Source: an uncultured Mucispirillum sp. (lineage in GTDB: Bacteria > Chrysiogenota > Deferribacteres > Deferribacterales > Mucispirillaceae). Taken from it: DNA of 61,069 nucleotides. The notes under the pieces are model-generated. The model was not told where the DNA came from. It saw only the letters and a list, made by a program, of their open reading frames with translations, and searched no databases. Shown here one piece after another: positions 18,469 to 27,217 of this stretch. The stretch's first letter is position 1, and each line of letters begins with the position of its first letter. The position numbers were made by a program, and so were the translations under genes. The stretch is from the NCBI GenBank assembly GCA_944323205.1, contig CALURO010000012.1:1-61069 (forward strand), given 5' to 3'.

Positions 18469-19196
18469 AATCCTTTATATCCCCGTGGTGTAACCATTTG
18501 ATTTTTTATTAATTTTGTAGTGCTGTTGCCTATAATAATTAAAGTAAACATATCAGCCTGAAATTCTTTTAATTCCTTAAATGATAAAATACCTTTTTCT
18601 TCCTGCTGCCTTTCACAGTTTCTCACATATCCGCATAATGTATTTTCATTTATATATGGAGACATAATTTCACATGCTCTTTTTAAATAATCTGCTCGTT
18701 TCTTACTTGACGGGTTATATATTGCAATAATAAATTCAGCAGATGCTGCACTGATTAACCTTTTTTCTATTTTTTCCCAAGGGGTAAGTAAATCACTTAA
18801 TGAAATAACTGCAAAATCATGAGTAAGTGGTGCTCCAAGTTTTGCTGCAGCTGCTAAAACAGCACTTATTCCCGGTATTACTTCTACTTCCACATCACTT
18901 TTTTCTGCAACCTCTATTAAAAGCCCTGCCATGCCATATACACCTGCGTCACCGCTTGAAATAAGTGATACTATTTTTCCTTCCTCTGCTTTTTCTAAGG
19001 CTTTTTCACACCTTACTTTTTCCTGCTTCATAGGTGTTACTATTAATTCCTTATCTTTTATTAAGTGTGATATTAAATCAGTATATACTCCGTATCCTGC
19101 AATAACATCACTTTCTTCTATTGCTTTTAATGCTCTTTCTGATATTAAGTCATCTTTTCCAGGCCCTGTGCCTATGCAGTATATTTTTCCTTTCAT
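18465..19196 (-). CDS. cbiH: Cobalt-precorrin-3 C17-methyltransferase (ring-contracting)
   Basis: This 243-aa tetrapyrrole methylase methylates C17 and contracts the ring in the anaerobic pathway. It shows the class motifs IGTGPGKDDLISERALKAI, SLISSGDAGVYGMAG and VIPGISAVLAAAAKLGAPL, plus AIYNPSSKKRADYL, which is specific to CbiH/CobJ. There is no C-terminal nitrite-reductase-like extension as found in some homologues, so it is a simple CbiH. It follows cbiG after 12 nt and overlaps cbiJ by 4 nt. Confidence 0.92.
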   Translation of the reverse strand: MKGKIYCIGTGPGKDDLISERALKAIEESDVIAGYGVYTDLISHLIKDKELIVTPMKQEKVRCEKALEKAEEGKIVSLISSGDAGVYGMAGLLIEVAEKSDVEVEVIPGISAVLAAAAKLGAPLTHDFAVISLSDLLTPWEKIEKRLISAASAEFIIAIYNPSSKKRADYLKRACEIMSPYINENTLCGYVRNCERQQEEKGILSFKELKEFQADMFTLIIIGNSTTKLIKNQMVTPRGYKGL

Positions 19197-19208
19197 ATTA
19201 TCCTCTTT

Positions 19209-20225
19209 TTAAAAACCTCCATGCCATTTTATAAAACCTATTGATAAAGTAAATCCATTTTCGCATATTTTCTTTACTATAATCTTACTGTCATTAAAAC
19301 ATTTTACTGCCCTTTCACACACATTATCCACACCAGTTATACTCTTTACAAAGTTTGAAGATGTAAAATCTCCCTGTATATTTGCAAGTTCTGTTTTAGA
19401 ATATGTTATAAAAGGTACATTCAGCTCTTTTGCCAGCATATTTATGGCTTTTTCATCTTTTTTAATATCAATACTTACAATGCTTATTATCTTTCTTTTA
19501 TCTATATTATTTTCTTTCAGCACTCTTTCCACTAAATTTTTTAAATAACTGTATTCTGCACCTTTTCTAGCACCTATGCCTAAAACATACTCTTTTGGTA
19601 TAAGCTGCATAGTATATGGAAAAGGTTGAATTTCTATATTATCTGCAATTACTATTCCGCATTCATGCTGCACATCAGGAACTAAACCGTCTGGAAGTGT
19701 CCCTTTTACTTCATAATCTGTAATAAAGCCGACATTTTCATTACGAAGAATCCTTGATGACACTTCTTTTATCATAGTAATATCATCAATATATAAATTA
19801 TTTTTTTCTGCCCACACATCTACTGCAAATTTATTATTCCTATCTGTTGCAGTAGTTATCACTGGCTCTGCATTAATATATTCTGCAATTTCTAAAGCCA
19901 TTTCGTTTGCACCACCAATATGGCCGGAAAGTACTGGTATTACATATTTTCCTGTATCATCTATAACAATAACTGCTGCATCTTTATTTTTTGCTGCAAT
20001 CAGTGGTGCAACAGCTCGCACAGCTATACCAAGTGCAGATATAAATATTACCGCCCTGCTTTCATTAAAAATATCTGCGGTAAATGATTTTATATCTTTT
20101 TTAAGTATTTTTACATTTTTAGCAGAATATTTGCCATAAAGCTCGGCATCTGGGTATATTTTCTGCAGTATTGTACTTAACTCTGCCCCTTTTTGTGTGA
20201 AAGATATTATATATATTTTATCCAT
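19209..20225 (-). CDS. cbiG: Cobalt-precorrin-5A hydrolase
   Basis: CbiG opens the delta-lactone ring and releases acetaldehyde. I place the start at the ATG at 20225 (MDKIYIISFTQKG). A longer frame back to 20291 would overlap cbiF by 74 nt, and its extra residues match nothing in the family. With this start the overlap is 8 nt, consistent with coupling, and the product is 338 aa. Conserved parts are FISALGIAVRAVAPLI near residue 65, VIPVLSGHIGGANEMA, ITTATDRN and the C-terminal GIGARKGAEYSYL. Confidence 0.92.
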   Translation of the reverse strand: MDKIYIISFTQKGAELSTILQKIYPDAELYGKYSAKNVKILKKDIKSFTADIFNESRAVIFISALGIAVRAVAPLIAAKNKDAAVIVIDDTGKYVIPVLSGHIGGANEMALEIAEYINAEPVITTATDRNNKFAVDVWAEKNNLYIDDITMIKEVSSRILRNENVGFITDYEVKGTLPDGLVPDVQHECGIVIADNIEIQPFPYTMQLIPKEYVLGIGARKGAEYSYLKNLVERVLKENNIDKRKIISIVSIDIKKDEKAINMLAKELNVPFITYSKTELANIQGDFTSSNFVKSITGVDNVCERAVKCFNDSKIIVKKICENGFTLSIGFIKWHGGF

Positions 20226-20976
20226 CAGTGCCTTTTCTAAATTCATGGGAAAATGTGCCGTCATAAAGTTTTGAACGGTCATATATATCACCTAAAAAAT
20301 CGCCTACCAGAACAAGTGCAGTTTTAGAAATATTGTTTTCTTTGCCTGCTTTCTCTAAATTTTCAAGTGTTGTGATAACTTTTAATTCATCTTCCCATGT
20401 GGCTTTATATACTATGGCACAAGGTGTATCTTTCCTATATCCACCTGCAGTTAACTCTTCAGCTAATTTTCCAAGCATAGATGAGCTTAAAAATATCACC
20501 ATAGATGCATTATGTGATGCTAGAAGCCTGATATTTTCTTTTTCAGGCACTGGTGTTCTGCCAGCCATTCTTGTAAGTATTACAGTCTGGGAAACTGCAG
20601 GCAGAGTATATTCAGCATTTAAAGAGGCAGCAGCCCCTAAAAACGAGCTTACTCCCGGCACACTTTCAAATGGTATATTTTTACTTTTTAATATATCAGA
20701 CTGCTCTCTAACTGCTCCATATATACTCATATCGCCGGTATGCAGCCGCACAACCATTTTATTATTTTTACAGCTTTCTTCCATTACATTTATTACTTCT
20801 TCTAAAGTCATAGATGCACTGTTATATATAACACAATCTTTTTTTGCATAACTTAAAAGCTCAGGATTAACAAGTGAGCCTGCATATATTATAACATCAG
20901 CTTTTTTTAAAAGCTCTACTCCCCTTACTGTTATTAAATCAACAGCACCCGGACCTGCTCCTACAAAGTATATCAT
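20218..20976 (-). CDS. cbiF: Cobalt-precorrin-4 C11-methyltransferase
   Basis: This 252-aa tetrapyrrole methylase methylates C11 of cobalt-precorrin-4. Motifs include YFVGAGPGAVDLITVRGVELL, VVRLHTGDMSIYGAVREQ and ESVPGVSSFLGAAASLNAEYTLP. The TVILTRMAGRTPVPE segment separates CbiF/CobM from the other ring methylases. Length is typical. It is 4 nt after cbiL and overlaps cbiG by 8 nt. The grouping cbiL-F-G-H follows the reaction order of the pathway. Confidence 0.93.
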   Translation of the reverse strand: MIYFVGAGPGAVDLITVRGVELLKKADVIIYAGSLVNPELLSYAKKDCVIYNSASMTLEEVINVMEESCKNNKMVVRLHTGDMSIYGAVREQSDILKSKNIPFESVPGVSSFLGAAASLNAEYTLPAVSQTVILTRMAGRTPVPEKENIRLLASHNASMVIFLSSSMLGKLAEELTAGGYRKDTPCAIVYKATWEDELKVITTLENLEKAGKENNISKTALVLVGDFLGDIYDRSKLYDGTFSHEFRKGTDG

Positions 20977-20980
20977 ATCT

Positions 20981-21664
20981 TTACCCCTTTACTATTATTA
21001 ATGAAAAATAACTGCTTTCATCTGATATTTTACTAAAATCATTATATATTTTTTCTTCTTCCATACCGCAGTTTTCTACCATATATGTTTTAGAAGTTAA
21101 GCCGCACTCATCTATTTCCTTTTTTACTTTTGCAATTTTTTTACCGCTTTTCATAAGCACTTTATTTCCAGATAACTGTAAAAGCCCCTTATTATCTTTA
21201 TAGTTTGCAGGTATTATTATTAATGGCTCATCGCCATCACAAAGTGACATATTAAGGCGTGCAGCACTGGCACAGAATGAAGTAACTCCCGGCACCATTT
21301 CTACTGTATATCCCTTACTTTCTACTATTCTATGCACATACATATATGTAGAATAAACTGACGGGTCACCAAGAGTAGCAAAGGCAGTATTTTTACCTTT
21401 ATCTAAATATCTGATAATAAGCTCTGCCCCGCTTTCATGGCTTACTTTTAAATGCTCTTTATCTTTTGTCATAGGCATAGGAAGGTATATTATTTCTTTA
21501 CCTTGAATATATTCTTTAACTATTTTATAAGCCCTGTTTTTACCAGAAAGACTGTCTGGAAGTGCTATTACATCAGCATTTTTTATTATATTTACAGCCT
21601 TTAATGTAATAAGCTCTTTATCTCCAGGGCCTATTCCTACACCATATAATATTCCTTTTTCCAT
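20981..21664 (-). CDS. cbiL: Cobalt-precorrin-2 C20-methyltransferase
   Basis: This 227-aa tetrapyrrole methylase adds the C20 methyl group, the first committed corrin methylation after cobalt insertion. LYGVGIGPGDKELITLKAV is the N-terminal motif. FATLGDPSVYSTYMYV is the CbiL-specific version of the second motif and MVPGVTSFCASAARLNMSL is the third. Length is normal. It starts 1 nt after cbiD ends and is separated from cbiF by 4 nt. Confidence 0.93.
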   Translation of the reverse strand: MEKGILYGVGIGPGDKELITLKAVNIIKNADVIALPDSLSGKNRAYKIVKEYIQGKEIIYLPMPMTKDKEHLKVSHESGAELIIRYLDKGKNTAFATLGDPSVYSTYMYVHRIVESKGYTVEMVPGVTSFCASAARLNMSLCDGDEPLIIIPANYKDNKGLLQLSGNKVLMKSGKKIAKVKKEIDECGLTSKTYMVENCGMEEEKIYNDFSKISDESSYFSLIIVKG

Positions 21665-21665
21665 T

Positions 21666-22790
21666 TTATATATCCTTAAAATATTTTATAAAATCTAATG
21701 CGCTGCTGCTGTATTTCCATGTATTTTCTTTATTTGTAAATACCATTACTTCACATTTTATTTTATTTTGAAGCCGTCTTTCAATATTTTCCATAATCTT
21801 ATTTATAATTATATCCCATACTTTTTCATGCAGATTATGCTTAATTAAAATATAATCTATTTCATCAGTAGACACTGCATCAAATATTTCTTTTATAACT
21901 GATTTTTCTGCACCGCATAAGGCAGCATAGGAAGCAAATATCTCATGGCGGCAGTCTGCATAACTTGAATGGGTATTCATAATCCCCCCTGCCACTTTTG
22001 AAAGCTTGCCAGCATGGCCTATAATCAATACCCTTTTTGGCTGTTTATATAAAAGGTAGTCAAGAGTATCCCCTATATAGTTTGATATTTTTATGCCTTT
22101 TTCTATATCTATGCCAAATTTTTCCAGTGCAGCATTCCTGCCGTAATTACCGGGAGTTAAAAGTATATTTTTCCTGCCCTGCTCTATCTGGCTGTCAATT
22201 TCTAAATATATTGTATCAATTAATGCTTTTTCACTCATTGGCTCAACTATGCCTGTTGTGCCAAGAATAGATATGCCGCCTGTAATACCCAGCTTTTCAT
22301 TAAATGTTTTCTTAGCTGCTTCTACTCCGCAGGCTGCAGAAATAATTACTTTAAAACTTTTATCATAGCAAAAATCTAAACATATTTTTTCCATTTCATA
22401 TGCTATCATTTTTCTAGGCACAGGGTTTATGGCCGCCTGCCCCACAGGAATTTTCAGCCCCGGTTTTGTAACTCTGCCTACACCTTTGCCACCATCTATT
22501 ATTAATTCATCATATCCTTTATATACTGCTGCTTTTATTTCTATGCCGTTAGTAACATCTGGGTCATCGCCGCTTTCTTTAATTACAGAACATTCTGCAT
22601 AATCATTATATTTTTCTAAACTTTTTATTTTTATTTTTAAAAGTTTCCCTGCAGGTATCTCTACTTCTATAAAATCCTGCTTTTTACCAGTAAATAAATA
22701 TAAAGCCGCTGCCTTTGCTGCAGCCTGCGCACATGTACCTGTTGTATATCCCTGCTCTAATCTTCTGCCTTTTTTAATTACTTTTTCCAT
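21666..22790 (-). CDS. cbiD: Cobalt-precorrin-5B C1-methyltransferase
   Basis: This 374-aa CbiD methylates C1 of the corrin ring using SAM. It carries the family start GYTTGTCAQAAAKAA, GDDPDVTNGIEI, GVGRVTKPGLKIPVGQAAINPVPRKMI and the later LTPGNYGRNAALEKFGI and IGHAGKLSKVAGGIMNTHS. CbiD has a fold of its own, unrelated to the other methylases. Its presence marks the anaerobic, cobalt-early pathway. It overlaps cbiO by 17 nt. Confidence 0.94.
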   Translation of the reverse strand: MEKVIKKGRRLEQGYTTGTCAQAAAKAAALYLFTGKKQDFIEVEIPAGKLLKIKIKSLEKYNDYAECSVIKESGDDPDVTNGIEIKAAVYKGYDELIIDGGKGVGRVTKPGLKIPVGQAAINPVPRKMIAYEMEKICLDFCYDKSFKVIISAACGVEAAKKTFNEKLGITGGISILGTTGIVEPMSEKALIDTIYLEIDSQIEQGRKNILLTPGNYGRNAALEKFGIDIEKGIKISNYIGDTLDYLLYKQPKRVLIIGHAGKLSKVAGGIMNTHSSYADCRHEIFASYAALCGAEKSVIKEIFDAVSTDEIDYILIKHNLHEKVWDIIINKIMENIERRLQNKIKCEVMVFTNKENTWKYSSSALDFIKYFKDI

Positions 22791-23625
22791 TAACCAGCTC
22801 TTTTATTGCTCTGCGTGCTTTAGAAATAGTATCTATACTTTCATCTACTGCCATATTATCATATTTTTTAAGTATTTCCATAAGGTGAGCAATCCGCGGA
22901 AGTCTTAAATCATACTTTCTTAATTCATCAGCATGGCAGAATATTTCTTCAGGGCTCCCCTGCATTACAACGCTGCCCTTATCAAGCACATAAGCATAGT
23001 CACAGTATAAAGGCACAATATCCATTTCATGAGTTGCTATGATTATAGTTGTGCCTTTTTCTTTATTTATCTTTTTTAAAAGCACCAGTATTTCATTTGC
23101 TCCCATTGGGTCAAGCCCTGCTGTCGGTTCATCTAAAATAATAAGCTCAGGCTCCATAACAAGAATACCTGCTATTGCCACCCTTTTTTTCTGACCAAAG
23201 CTTAAAGCATGGGTTGGTCTTTCCATATAGTCATACATTTCAACTTCTTTTAATGCTTTTTCTGCCCGTTTTCTTGCTTCATCTTGTGATAAGCCTAAGT
23301 TTAGCGCACCAAAAGAAACATCTTTTATTACACTGGCAGAAAAAAGCTGGTCGTTAGGGTCCTGAAAAACTATACCTATTTTTTTGCGGATTTCTGTAAT
23401 ACCTTTTTTATTATATTCTACTAACTTGTCATTAAAATATACACTGCCTTTATCTTTTATATTTATGCCGTTTAATGTTAAAAAAAGAGTTGATTTGCCT
23501 GCACCATTCCTGCCAAGTACAGCTGTTATACTGCCCCTTTTCACATTCATAGATATATTATTAAGTGATAATTCTTCATCGTAAGAAAAACATAAATTTT
23601 CACACTTTAATATACTTTCACTCAT
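22774..23625 (-). CDS. cbiO: Cobalt ECF transporter ATPase
   Basis: This 283-aa ABC ATPase drives the CbiMNQO cobalt importer from the cytoplasmic face. Walker A is GRNGAGKST (residues 38-46), with the Q-loop in GIVFQDPNDQLF. The signature LSFGQKKRVAIAG and Walker B LIILDEPTAGLD follow, with the switch His in IIATHEMDIVPLY. It is encoded next to cbiQ with a 4-nt overlap. A single ATPase gene suggests a homodimer, as in other CbiO-type group I ECF systems. Confidence 0.93.
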   Translation of the reverse strand: MSESILKCENLCFSYDEELSLNNISMNVKRGSITAVLGRNGAGKSTLFLTLNGINIKDKGSVYFNDKLVEYNKKGITEIRKKIGIVFQDPNDQLFSASVIKDVSFGALNLGLSQDEARKRAEKALKEVEMYDYMERPTHALSFGQKKRVAIAGILVMEPELIILDEPTAGLDPMGANEILVLLKKINKEKGTTIIIATHEMDIVPLYCDYAYVLDKGSVVMQGSPEEIFCHADELRKYDLRLPRIAHLMEILKKYDNMAVDESIDTISKARRAIKELVNGKSN

Positions 23626-24383
23626 AATACTGCCTTTAAAATAATACAGAAACCTGCAATAAAAAATATTAATACATAAAATATATATGCCTTTTCATAT
23701 TCCTGACTGATAGTTGTAATATCACCATTACAGCCCCTTGATAAAAGTGCCTGATAGCTGAAATCTGCCCTTTTATAAGCCCTTATAAAAAGCATAGCAG
23801 CAAGAGAGGAAACACAATAAAGGCTTGATTTAAAACTATTATATCCAAGCCTTAATTTTTGTGCTTTATACATAGCTTGCGCCTCATCTATTAATATAAA
23901 TATATACCTGTATATAAGCTCCATAAGAGTAATAAAAAGTTTTGGCAGCTTTAGTTTATATAGACTTTCAAAAAAGCTGACCATAGGGGTAGAAAGTGCC
24001 AGAAAATAAGTAACACTTACAGCAGATAATGCTCTAAAAAACAGGTTTATAGATGTGTTAAGCGAATTATAAGTTATACCTATATTAAATCTGTCTATTA
24101 ATATAATAATGCTGTCATCTTTAACAAAAGTAATAAGCACAGGAATAATACCCATAATTAAAAATGAAAAAGGTATCAGCATAAATTTTATATATTTAAA
24201 AAAGGATACAGCAGGGTTTGAAAGAATAGTAAACCCTGCAAAAAATATTAATATAAATATACTGACAAATACATTGTTTAAAATTAAGCACAAAAAAAGC
24301 ACCGCAAATGTAAATATTACTTTTGCAAGCGGGTCTTTTTTTGCAAGTTTTGAAACATAAGCATATTTATCAGTTAAAAGCAA
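23622..24383 (-). CDS. cbiQ: Cobalt ECF transporter T component
   Basis: This 253-aa membrane protein couples the CbiO ATPases to the CbiM substrate component. It has about five hydrophobic segments. The cytoplasmic coupling region has two Ala-Arg-Gly-like motifs, here seen as AMYKAQKLRLG and YQALLSRGCNGD. Length is normal for CbiQ. It is 2 nt from cbiN and overlaps cbiO by 4 nt. A general EcfT role is excluded by the dedicated cbiM and cbiN neighbours. Confidence 0.92.
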   Translation of the reverse strand: MLLTDKYAYVSKLAKKDPLAKVIFTFAVLFLCLILNNVFVSIFILIFFAGFTILSNPAVSFFKYIKFMLIPFSFLIMGIIPVLITFVKDDSIIILIDRFNIGITYNSLNTSINLFFRALSAVSVTYFLALSTPMVSFFESLYKLKLPKLFITLMELIYRYIFILIDEAQAMYKAQKLRLGYNSFKSSLYCVSSLAAMLFIRAYKRADFSYQALLSRGCNGDITTISQEYEKAYIFYVLIFFIAGFCIILKAVL

Positions 24384-24385
24384 AA

Positions 24386-24664
24386 TTATTCTCCCTTTTT
24401 AGCAGTAATTCTACCCAAAACAAACCCCACAACACCAGCACCAACTGCAGCCTGCACAGCAAAAAGCAGTGATTCTATTTCGCCGCTTGCAGGTTCATAA
24501 ATAGAAGAAAACCATGGTTTATAATCTGGATTTATTTCAGTAATAGCAGTTTCTGCTAATCCATCTGCTCCTGCAAACTCTGCATTTTTTAATACTACAA
24601 GCGGCAGCACTGCTAAAGCTGTTACAATTATTGATAATATAAGATTTTTTTTCCAAAGTGCCAT
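24386..24664 (-). CDS. cbiN: Cobalt transport accessory membrane protein
   Basis: This 92-aa protein has two membrane helices (about residues 7-25 and 66-87) flanking a periplasmic loop with FAGADGLAETAI and a SSIYEPASGEIESLLFAVQA segment, as in CbiN. CbiN assists metal loading of CbiM. It lies 10 nt after cbiM and 2 nt before cbiQ, the usual cbiMNQO order. Confidence 0.92.
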   Translation of the reverse strand: MALWKKNLILSIIVTALAVLPLVVLKNAEFAGADGLAETAITEINPDYKPWFSSIYEPASGEIESLLFAVQAAVGAGVVGFVLGRITAKKGE

Positions 24665-24674
24665 AATATACCCC

Positions 24675-25412
24675 CTATACAGCTTTTAAAAGAGTTAACT
24701 CTTTATGTGAATATTTAAGTAAAACATTATAAACTATAACTGATAATAAACCTTCACTTACTGCCAAAGGTATTTGAGTTAAAGCAAAAATGCCCATAAA
24801 TTTCCATAAAGAAGTTATAAATCCGCCTACTGCATCAGGATAAGCTAAAGCAAGCTGAATAGATGTGGCTACATAAGTTAATATATCCCCTGCAAAAGCT
24901 GCTAAAAATACGGCTATGCTGCTTGAAATACCTGCTTTTAATGCACCTTTAAATACGCCGTAAGCTGCAAATGGACCAACTACTGCCATAGAAAATACAT
25001 TAGCCCCAATAGTAGTTAGTCCGCCGTGAGCAAGTAGAAGTGACTGAAATAACAGTATAATAAATCCTATTACTGCCATAGATGTAGGTCCAAAAAGCAC
25101 AGCACCTAAACCAACACCAGTAGGGTGAGAACAGCTTCCTGTAACTGAAGGAATTTTTAAAGAAGAAAGCACAAAAGCAAATGCACCGCACATGGCAAGC
25201 AGAATAAAAAATTTAGCATTTTCTGATATTTTTTTTCTTAAAGCAAAAAAACCATAAATTATAAAAGGAACAGATAATACTATCCAGAAAATAGACCAGG
25301 CAGGTGAAAGGTAGCCTTCCATAATATGCATTGCATAAGATTTTTCTGGGAAAGTGAGAAAAATAGATAAAAGGGCAGGAAAAATACCTGCAAAGAGATT
25401 TTTTGTTATCAT
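24675..25412 (-). CDS. cbiM: Cobalt ECF transporter substrate-specific component
   Basis: This 245-aa polytopic protein binds Co2+. After a hydrophobic leader of about 27 residues ending SYA comes [10 protein letters not shown], the CbiM start whose Met-His forms the metal site. The leader therefore looks like a cleavable signal peptide that exposes that terminus. [18 protein letters not shown] and [19 protein letters not shown] are further family motifs with metal-binding histidines. The start at 25412 has AGGAGG 9 nt upstream. It is the first gene of the operon, directly downstream of the cobalamin riboswitch. Confidence 0.94.
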   Translation of the reverse strand: MITKNLFAGIFPALLSIFLTFPEKSYAMHIMEGYLSPAWSIFWIVLSVPFIIYGFFALRKKISENAKFFILLAMCGAFAFVLSSLKIPSVTGSCSHPTGVGLGAVLFGPTSMAVIGFIILLFQSLLLAHGGLTTIGANVFSMAVVGPFAAYGVFKGALKAGISSSIAVFLAAFAGDILTYVATSIQLALAYPDAVGGFITSLWKFMGIFALTQIPLAVSEGLLSVIVYNVLLKYSHKELTLLKAV

Positions 25413-25518
25413 AAGCGATAACCTCCTATTTAATAGTGTGCTTTAAAAAGCATAAAGGACAAACTGCATAAGCAATTAAAGCAAATTATACAAAGCATTC
25501 ATTGTGCTTTTATAATCA

Positions 25519-25545
25519 GCCGCATAAAGTCCTAAGATATGCGGC
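25519..25545 (-). promoter_or_regulatory. Hairpin after the cobalamin riboswitch, possible expression platform
   Basis: Directly below the aptamer on the minus strand, GCCGCATA (25538-25545) pairs perfectly with TATGCGGC (25519-25526) across an 11-nt loop. Its 5' arm abuts the P1 arm of the aptamer, so aptamer folding could compete with it. The sequence after it (TGATTATAAAAGC) has no clean U tract. It is thus not a convincing intrinsic terminator and may act another way. About 105 nt of leader separate it from the cbiM start. Confidence 0.45.
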
Positions 25546-25718
25546 AAATATCGGCAGGTCTTCCGGCTAAGAATCAAAGTCTGTTTTCGCCTTCCCGATT
25601 AGTGGCTAAGTATTAAAACATACACTTTTTAATACTTGTGAAAACATTCTCATCAATACGGCAGCAAGACTGCGCAGGATTTACACCTGCTTCCCTTTTA
25701 ATTTCTCAAACCGATATT
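25546..25718 (-). promoter_or_regulatory. Cobalamin riboswitch aptamer
   Basis: Minus-strand RNA before cbiM contains all main elements of the adenosylcobalamin aptamer. In order they are a closing stem arm ATATCGG, then GGGAAGCAGGTGTAAATCC and TGCGCAG, then an AGCCACTAATCGGGAAGGCG block. The B12-box-like AGCCGGAAGACCTGCC follows, and its end re-pairs with the opening arm (CCGATAT). A long internal AU-rich hairpin occupies the variable peripheral region. High cobalamin is expected to turn down the whole downstream operon. Confidence 0.95.
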
Positions 25719-25737
25719 CAGCTATTAAATTAACCTA

Positions 25738-25766
25738 AAAATATCATATATCATTTAACTTGTCAA
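25738..25766 (-). promoter_or_regulatory. Promoter of the cobalamin operon
   Basis: On the minus strand TTGACA (25761-25766) is followed after 17 nt by TATTTT (25738-25743). It lies about 20 nt upstream of the riboswitch, where a promoter for the leader would be expected. The -35 is consensus; the -10 matches 4 of 6. An alternative -10, TATGAT, lies three nt closer. No other promoter candidate was seen within the 25-gene run. Confidence 0.65.
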
Positions 25767-25775
25767 ATTAATATA

Positions 25776-26249
25776 CAAGCCTTACCCCCATTTTTTTAAA
25801 ACACCTTATGTCACTCAGACGAGCGGTTTATGCGAGGACACTTTTTCCCGTTCAGCCAGCTTTTTTATTTCCTGCCTATTCGTTGGAAAAAGCTGTCCTC
25901 CTTTCAGTCGCTAAGTAGGGAGGAAAAAGAAAAAGCGGCTAGCAAACGGAGCGTCTAGCGAAGTCGAAGAGTCTATAATTTTTACTAACTAGAACATTAT
26001 AAGATTCTTCGCTATCGCTCTGAATGACAAGGTAGGCTCAGGGGAGTAAAGCGACGCAAGGACTTTCCGACCGAATAGGAAGGAATCAAAAGTCCGCAGC
26101 TGGAAAGAATTTGAAAATAAAAGTTTAAATAGATTCTCTTCGCCTACTATCGCAGGCTCTGAATGACAGTTATTACAATTATTTATATTTTTACATATAT
26201 TATCAAGTGGTTATAGAATTTTTTAATAAAAAAACGGGGGTGAAGCAGT
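25776..26249. repeat. Dispersed TIR-bounded mosaic repeat, copy A
   Basis: About 470 bp of non-coding, relatively GC-rich sequence in an AT-rich gap. The left end contains TTACCCCCATTTTTTT and the right end AAAAAAACGGGGGTGAAGCAGT, so the ends are inverted repeats. It shares blocks with copy C (57517-57999) in inverse orientation: 25801-25829 equals 57945-57973, and 26051-26103 equals 57791-57843, both exactly (29 and 53 bp). The right-terminal 100 bp are also closely similar. The blocks between are unrelated. It contains two GAAT-CTTCG...CTCTGAATGAC motifs. No ORF or transposase is present. With the riboswitch region it accounts for most of the 25413-26344 gap. Confidence 0.8.
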
Positions 26250-26320
26250 TTAAAATAAAGTGACTGGAGAGCATTATTATGCTCGCAAAAGATTGTAAAA
26301 TGTATTTTTTTTATAATAGC

Positions 26321-26344
26321 GAGAGCTGCTATATACCAGCTCTC
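26321..26344 (-). terminator. Hairpin at the end of the lgt-DJ1-MBL-patatin operon
   Basis: GAGAGCTG (26321-26328) and CAGCTCTC (26337-26344) form an 8-bp stem with an 8-nt loop immediately after the patatin stop codon. There is no U tract on the minus-strand side, so it may be a 3' end protector rather than a strong intrinsic terminator. Confidence 0.45.
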
Positions 26345-27217
26345 TTACTTTTTCTTATTTATAATATATGCTATCCTGTCGCTTATTTTTTCTTTAAATC
26401 TGTTCAATATTTTAAGTGCAATACTTTTTAATGCACCCTGCTCTACTGCAGATTTTGCAGCATTTGCACCACGGTTAATCACATCTTGTGCCTGATAAAA
26501 GTGGAACATATCAATACCTGCCACCTTTGGCTCAATAACTGCTATTGCTTCCTGCATTTTTGCTTTTGCAAGATAGCGTGATACAATACCCATAGACCTG
26601 CTCATAGTCTCAAGCACACCGGGAGTAGTTGAGCTGTCCCTTTCTTCTATATATTCATGAAGGTGAACTGCCACAATATTTTTATGCTTATTATTATGCA
26701 GCACATCAACAGGCAGCGGGTTAGTTACTGCACCATCTACATAATAATTACCTTCATATAAATACGGCCGCATAACTCCCGGCACAGAAATACTTGCTCT
26801 TATTGCATGAATTATACTGCCTTCTGAAAAAATACGCTCTTTACCAGTGTCTAAATTAGTAGCAATAATATATAAAGGTATTTTAGCATCTGCAAATGTG
26901 GCATCGCCTAAATGTTCTTCAAAAGCCTGCATTAGTTTTTTACCGCCGATAAAGCCACCTGAAAATGAAAAATCAATTGTCATAAATGTAGACTTTTTAT
27001 TTAACCCTGTAAGCCATGATTTTAATATATCAAGTTTTCCTAAACAGTAATAGGCTGCAACTATTGCACCCATAGAAGTGCCTGCTATTGCTGTAATCTG
27101 GTAACCTTCTTTTTCAAGAGTTTCTATTACTCCAATATGAGCCATACCCTTTGCTGAGCCGGAATCAAGGGCAAGTGATATTTTTTTATTATCTATTATA
27201 TCTTTTATTATACTCAC
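26345..27217 (-). CDS. Patatin-like phospholipase family protein
   Basis: This 290-aa protein of the RssA/patatin family is a serine acyl hydrolase with a Ser-Asp dyad. The oxyanion-hole segment is DSGSAKGMAHIG (residues about 18-29), the nucleophile elbow is GTSMGAIVA (Ser near 44) and the catalytic Asp is in YVDGAVTNPLP. It has no signal peptide and should be cytoplasmic or peripheral. The substrate cannot be read from sequence. Its start overlaps the metallo-hydrolase gene by 4 nt, and both follow lgt, which suggests a role in lipid or envelope turnover. Confidence 0.85.
   Translation of the reverse strand: MSIIKDIIDNKKISLALDSGSAKGMAHIGVIETLEKEGYQITAIAGTSMGAIVAAYYCLGKLDILKSWLTGLNKKSTFMTIDFSFSGGFIGGKKLMQAFEEHLGDATFADAKIPLYIIATNLDTGKERIFSEGSIIHAIRASISVPGVMRPYLYEGNYYVDGAVTNPLPVDVLHNNKHKNIVAVHLHEYIEERDSSTTPGVLETMSRSMGIVSRYLAKAKMQEAIAVIEPKVAGIDMFHFYQAQDVINRGANAAKSAVEQGALKSIALKILNRFKEKISDRIAYIINKKK

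Noticed and set aside
20226..20291. N-terminal extension of cbiG
   Set aside because: It would overlap cbiF by 74 nt, and the residues before MDKIYIISF resemble nothing in the family. The ATG at 20225 gives a normal short overlap.
20333..20851. A 172-aa plus-strand open frame across cbiF
   Set aside because: It lies fully antisense to a well-conserved methylase gene, has no recognisable motif and reads as a low-complexity Ser/Leu/Ile-rich shadow.
25776..26249. Insertion sequence or gene remnant
   Set aside because: No frame encodes a transposase or recognisable fragment. Inverted ends and module sharing support a non-coding repeat instead.
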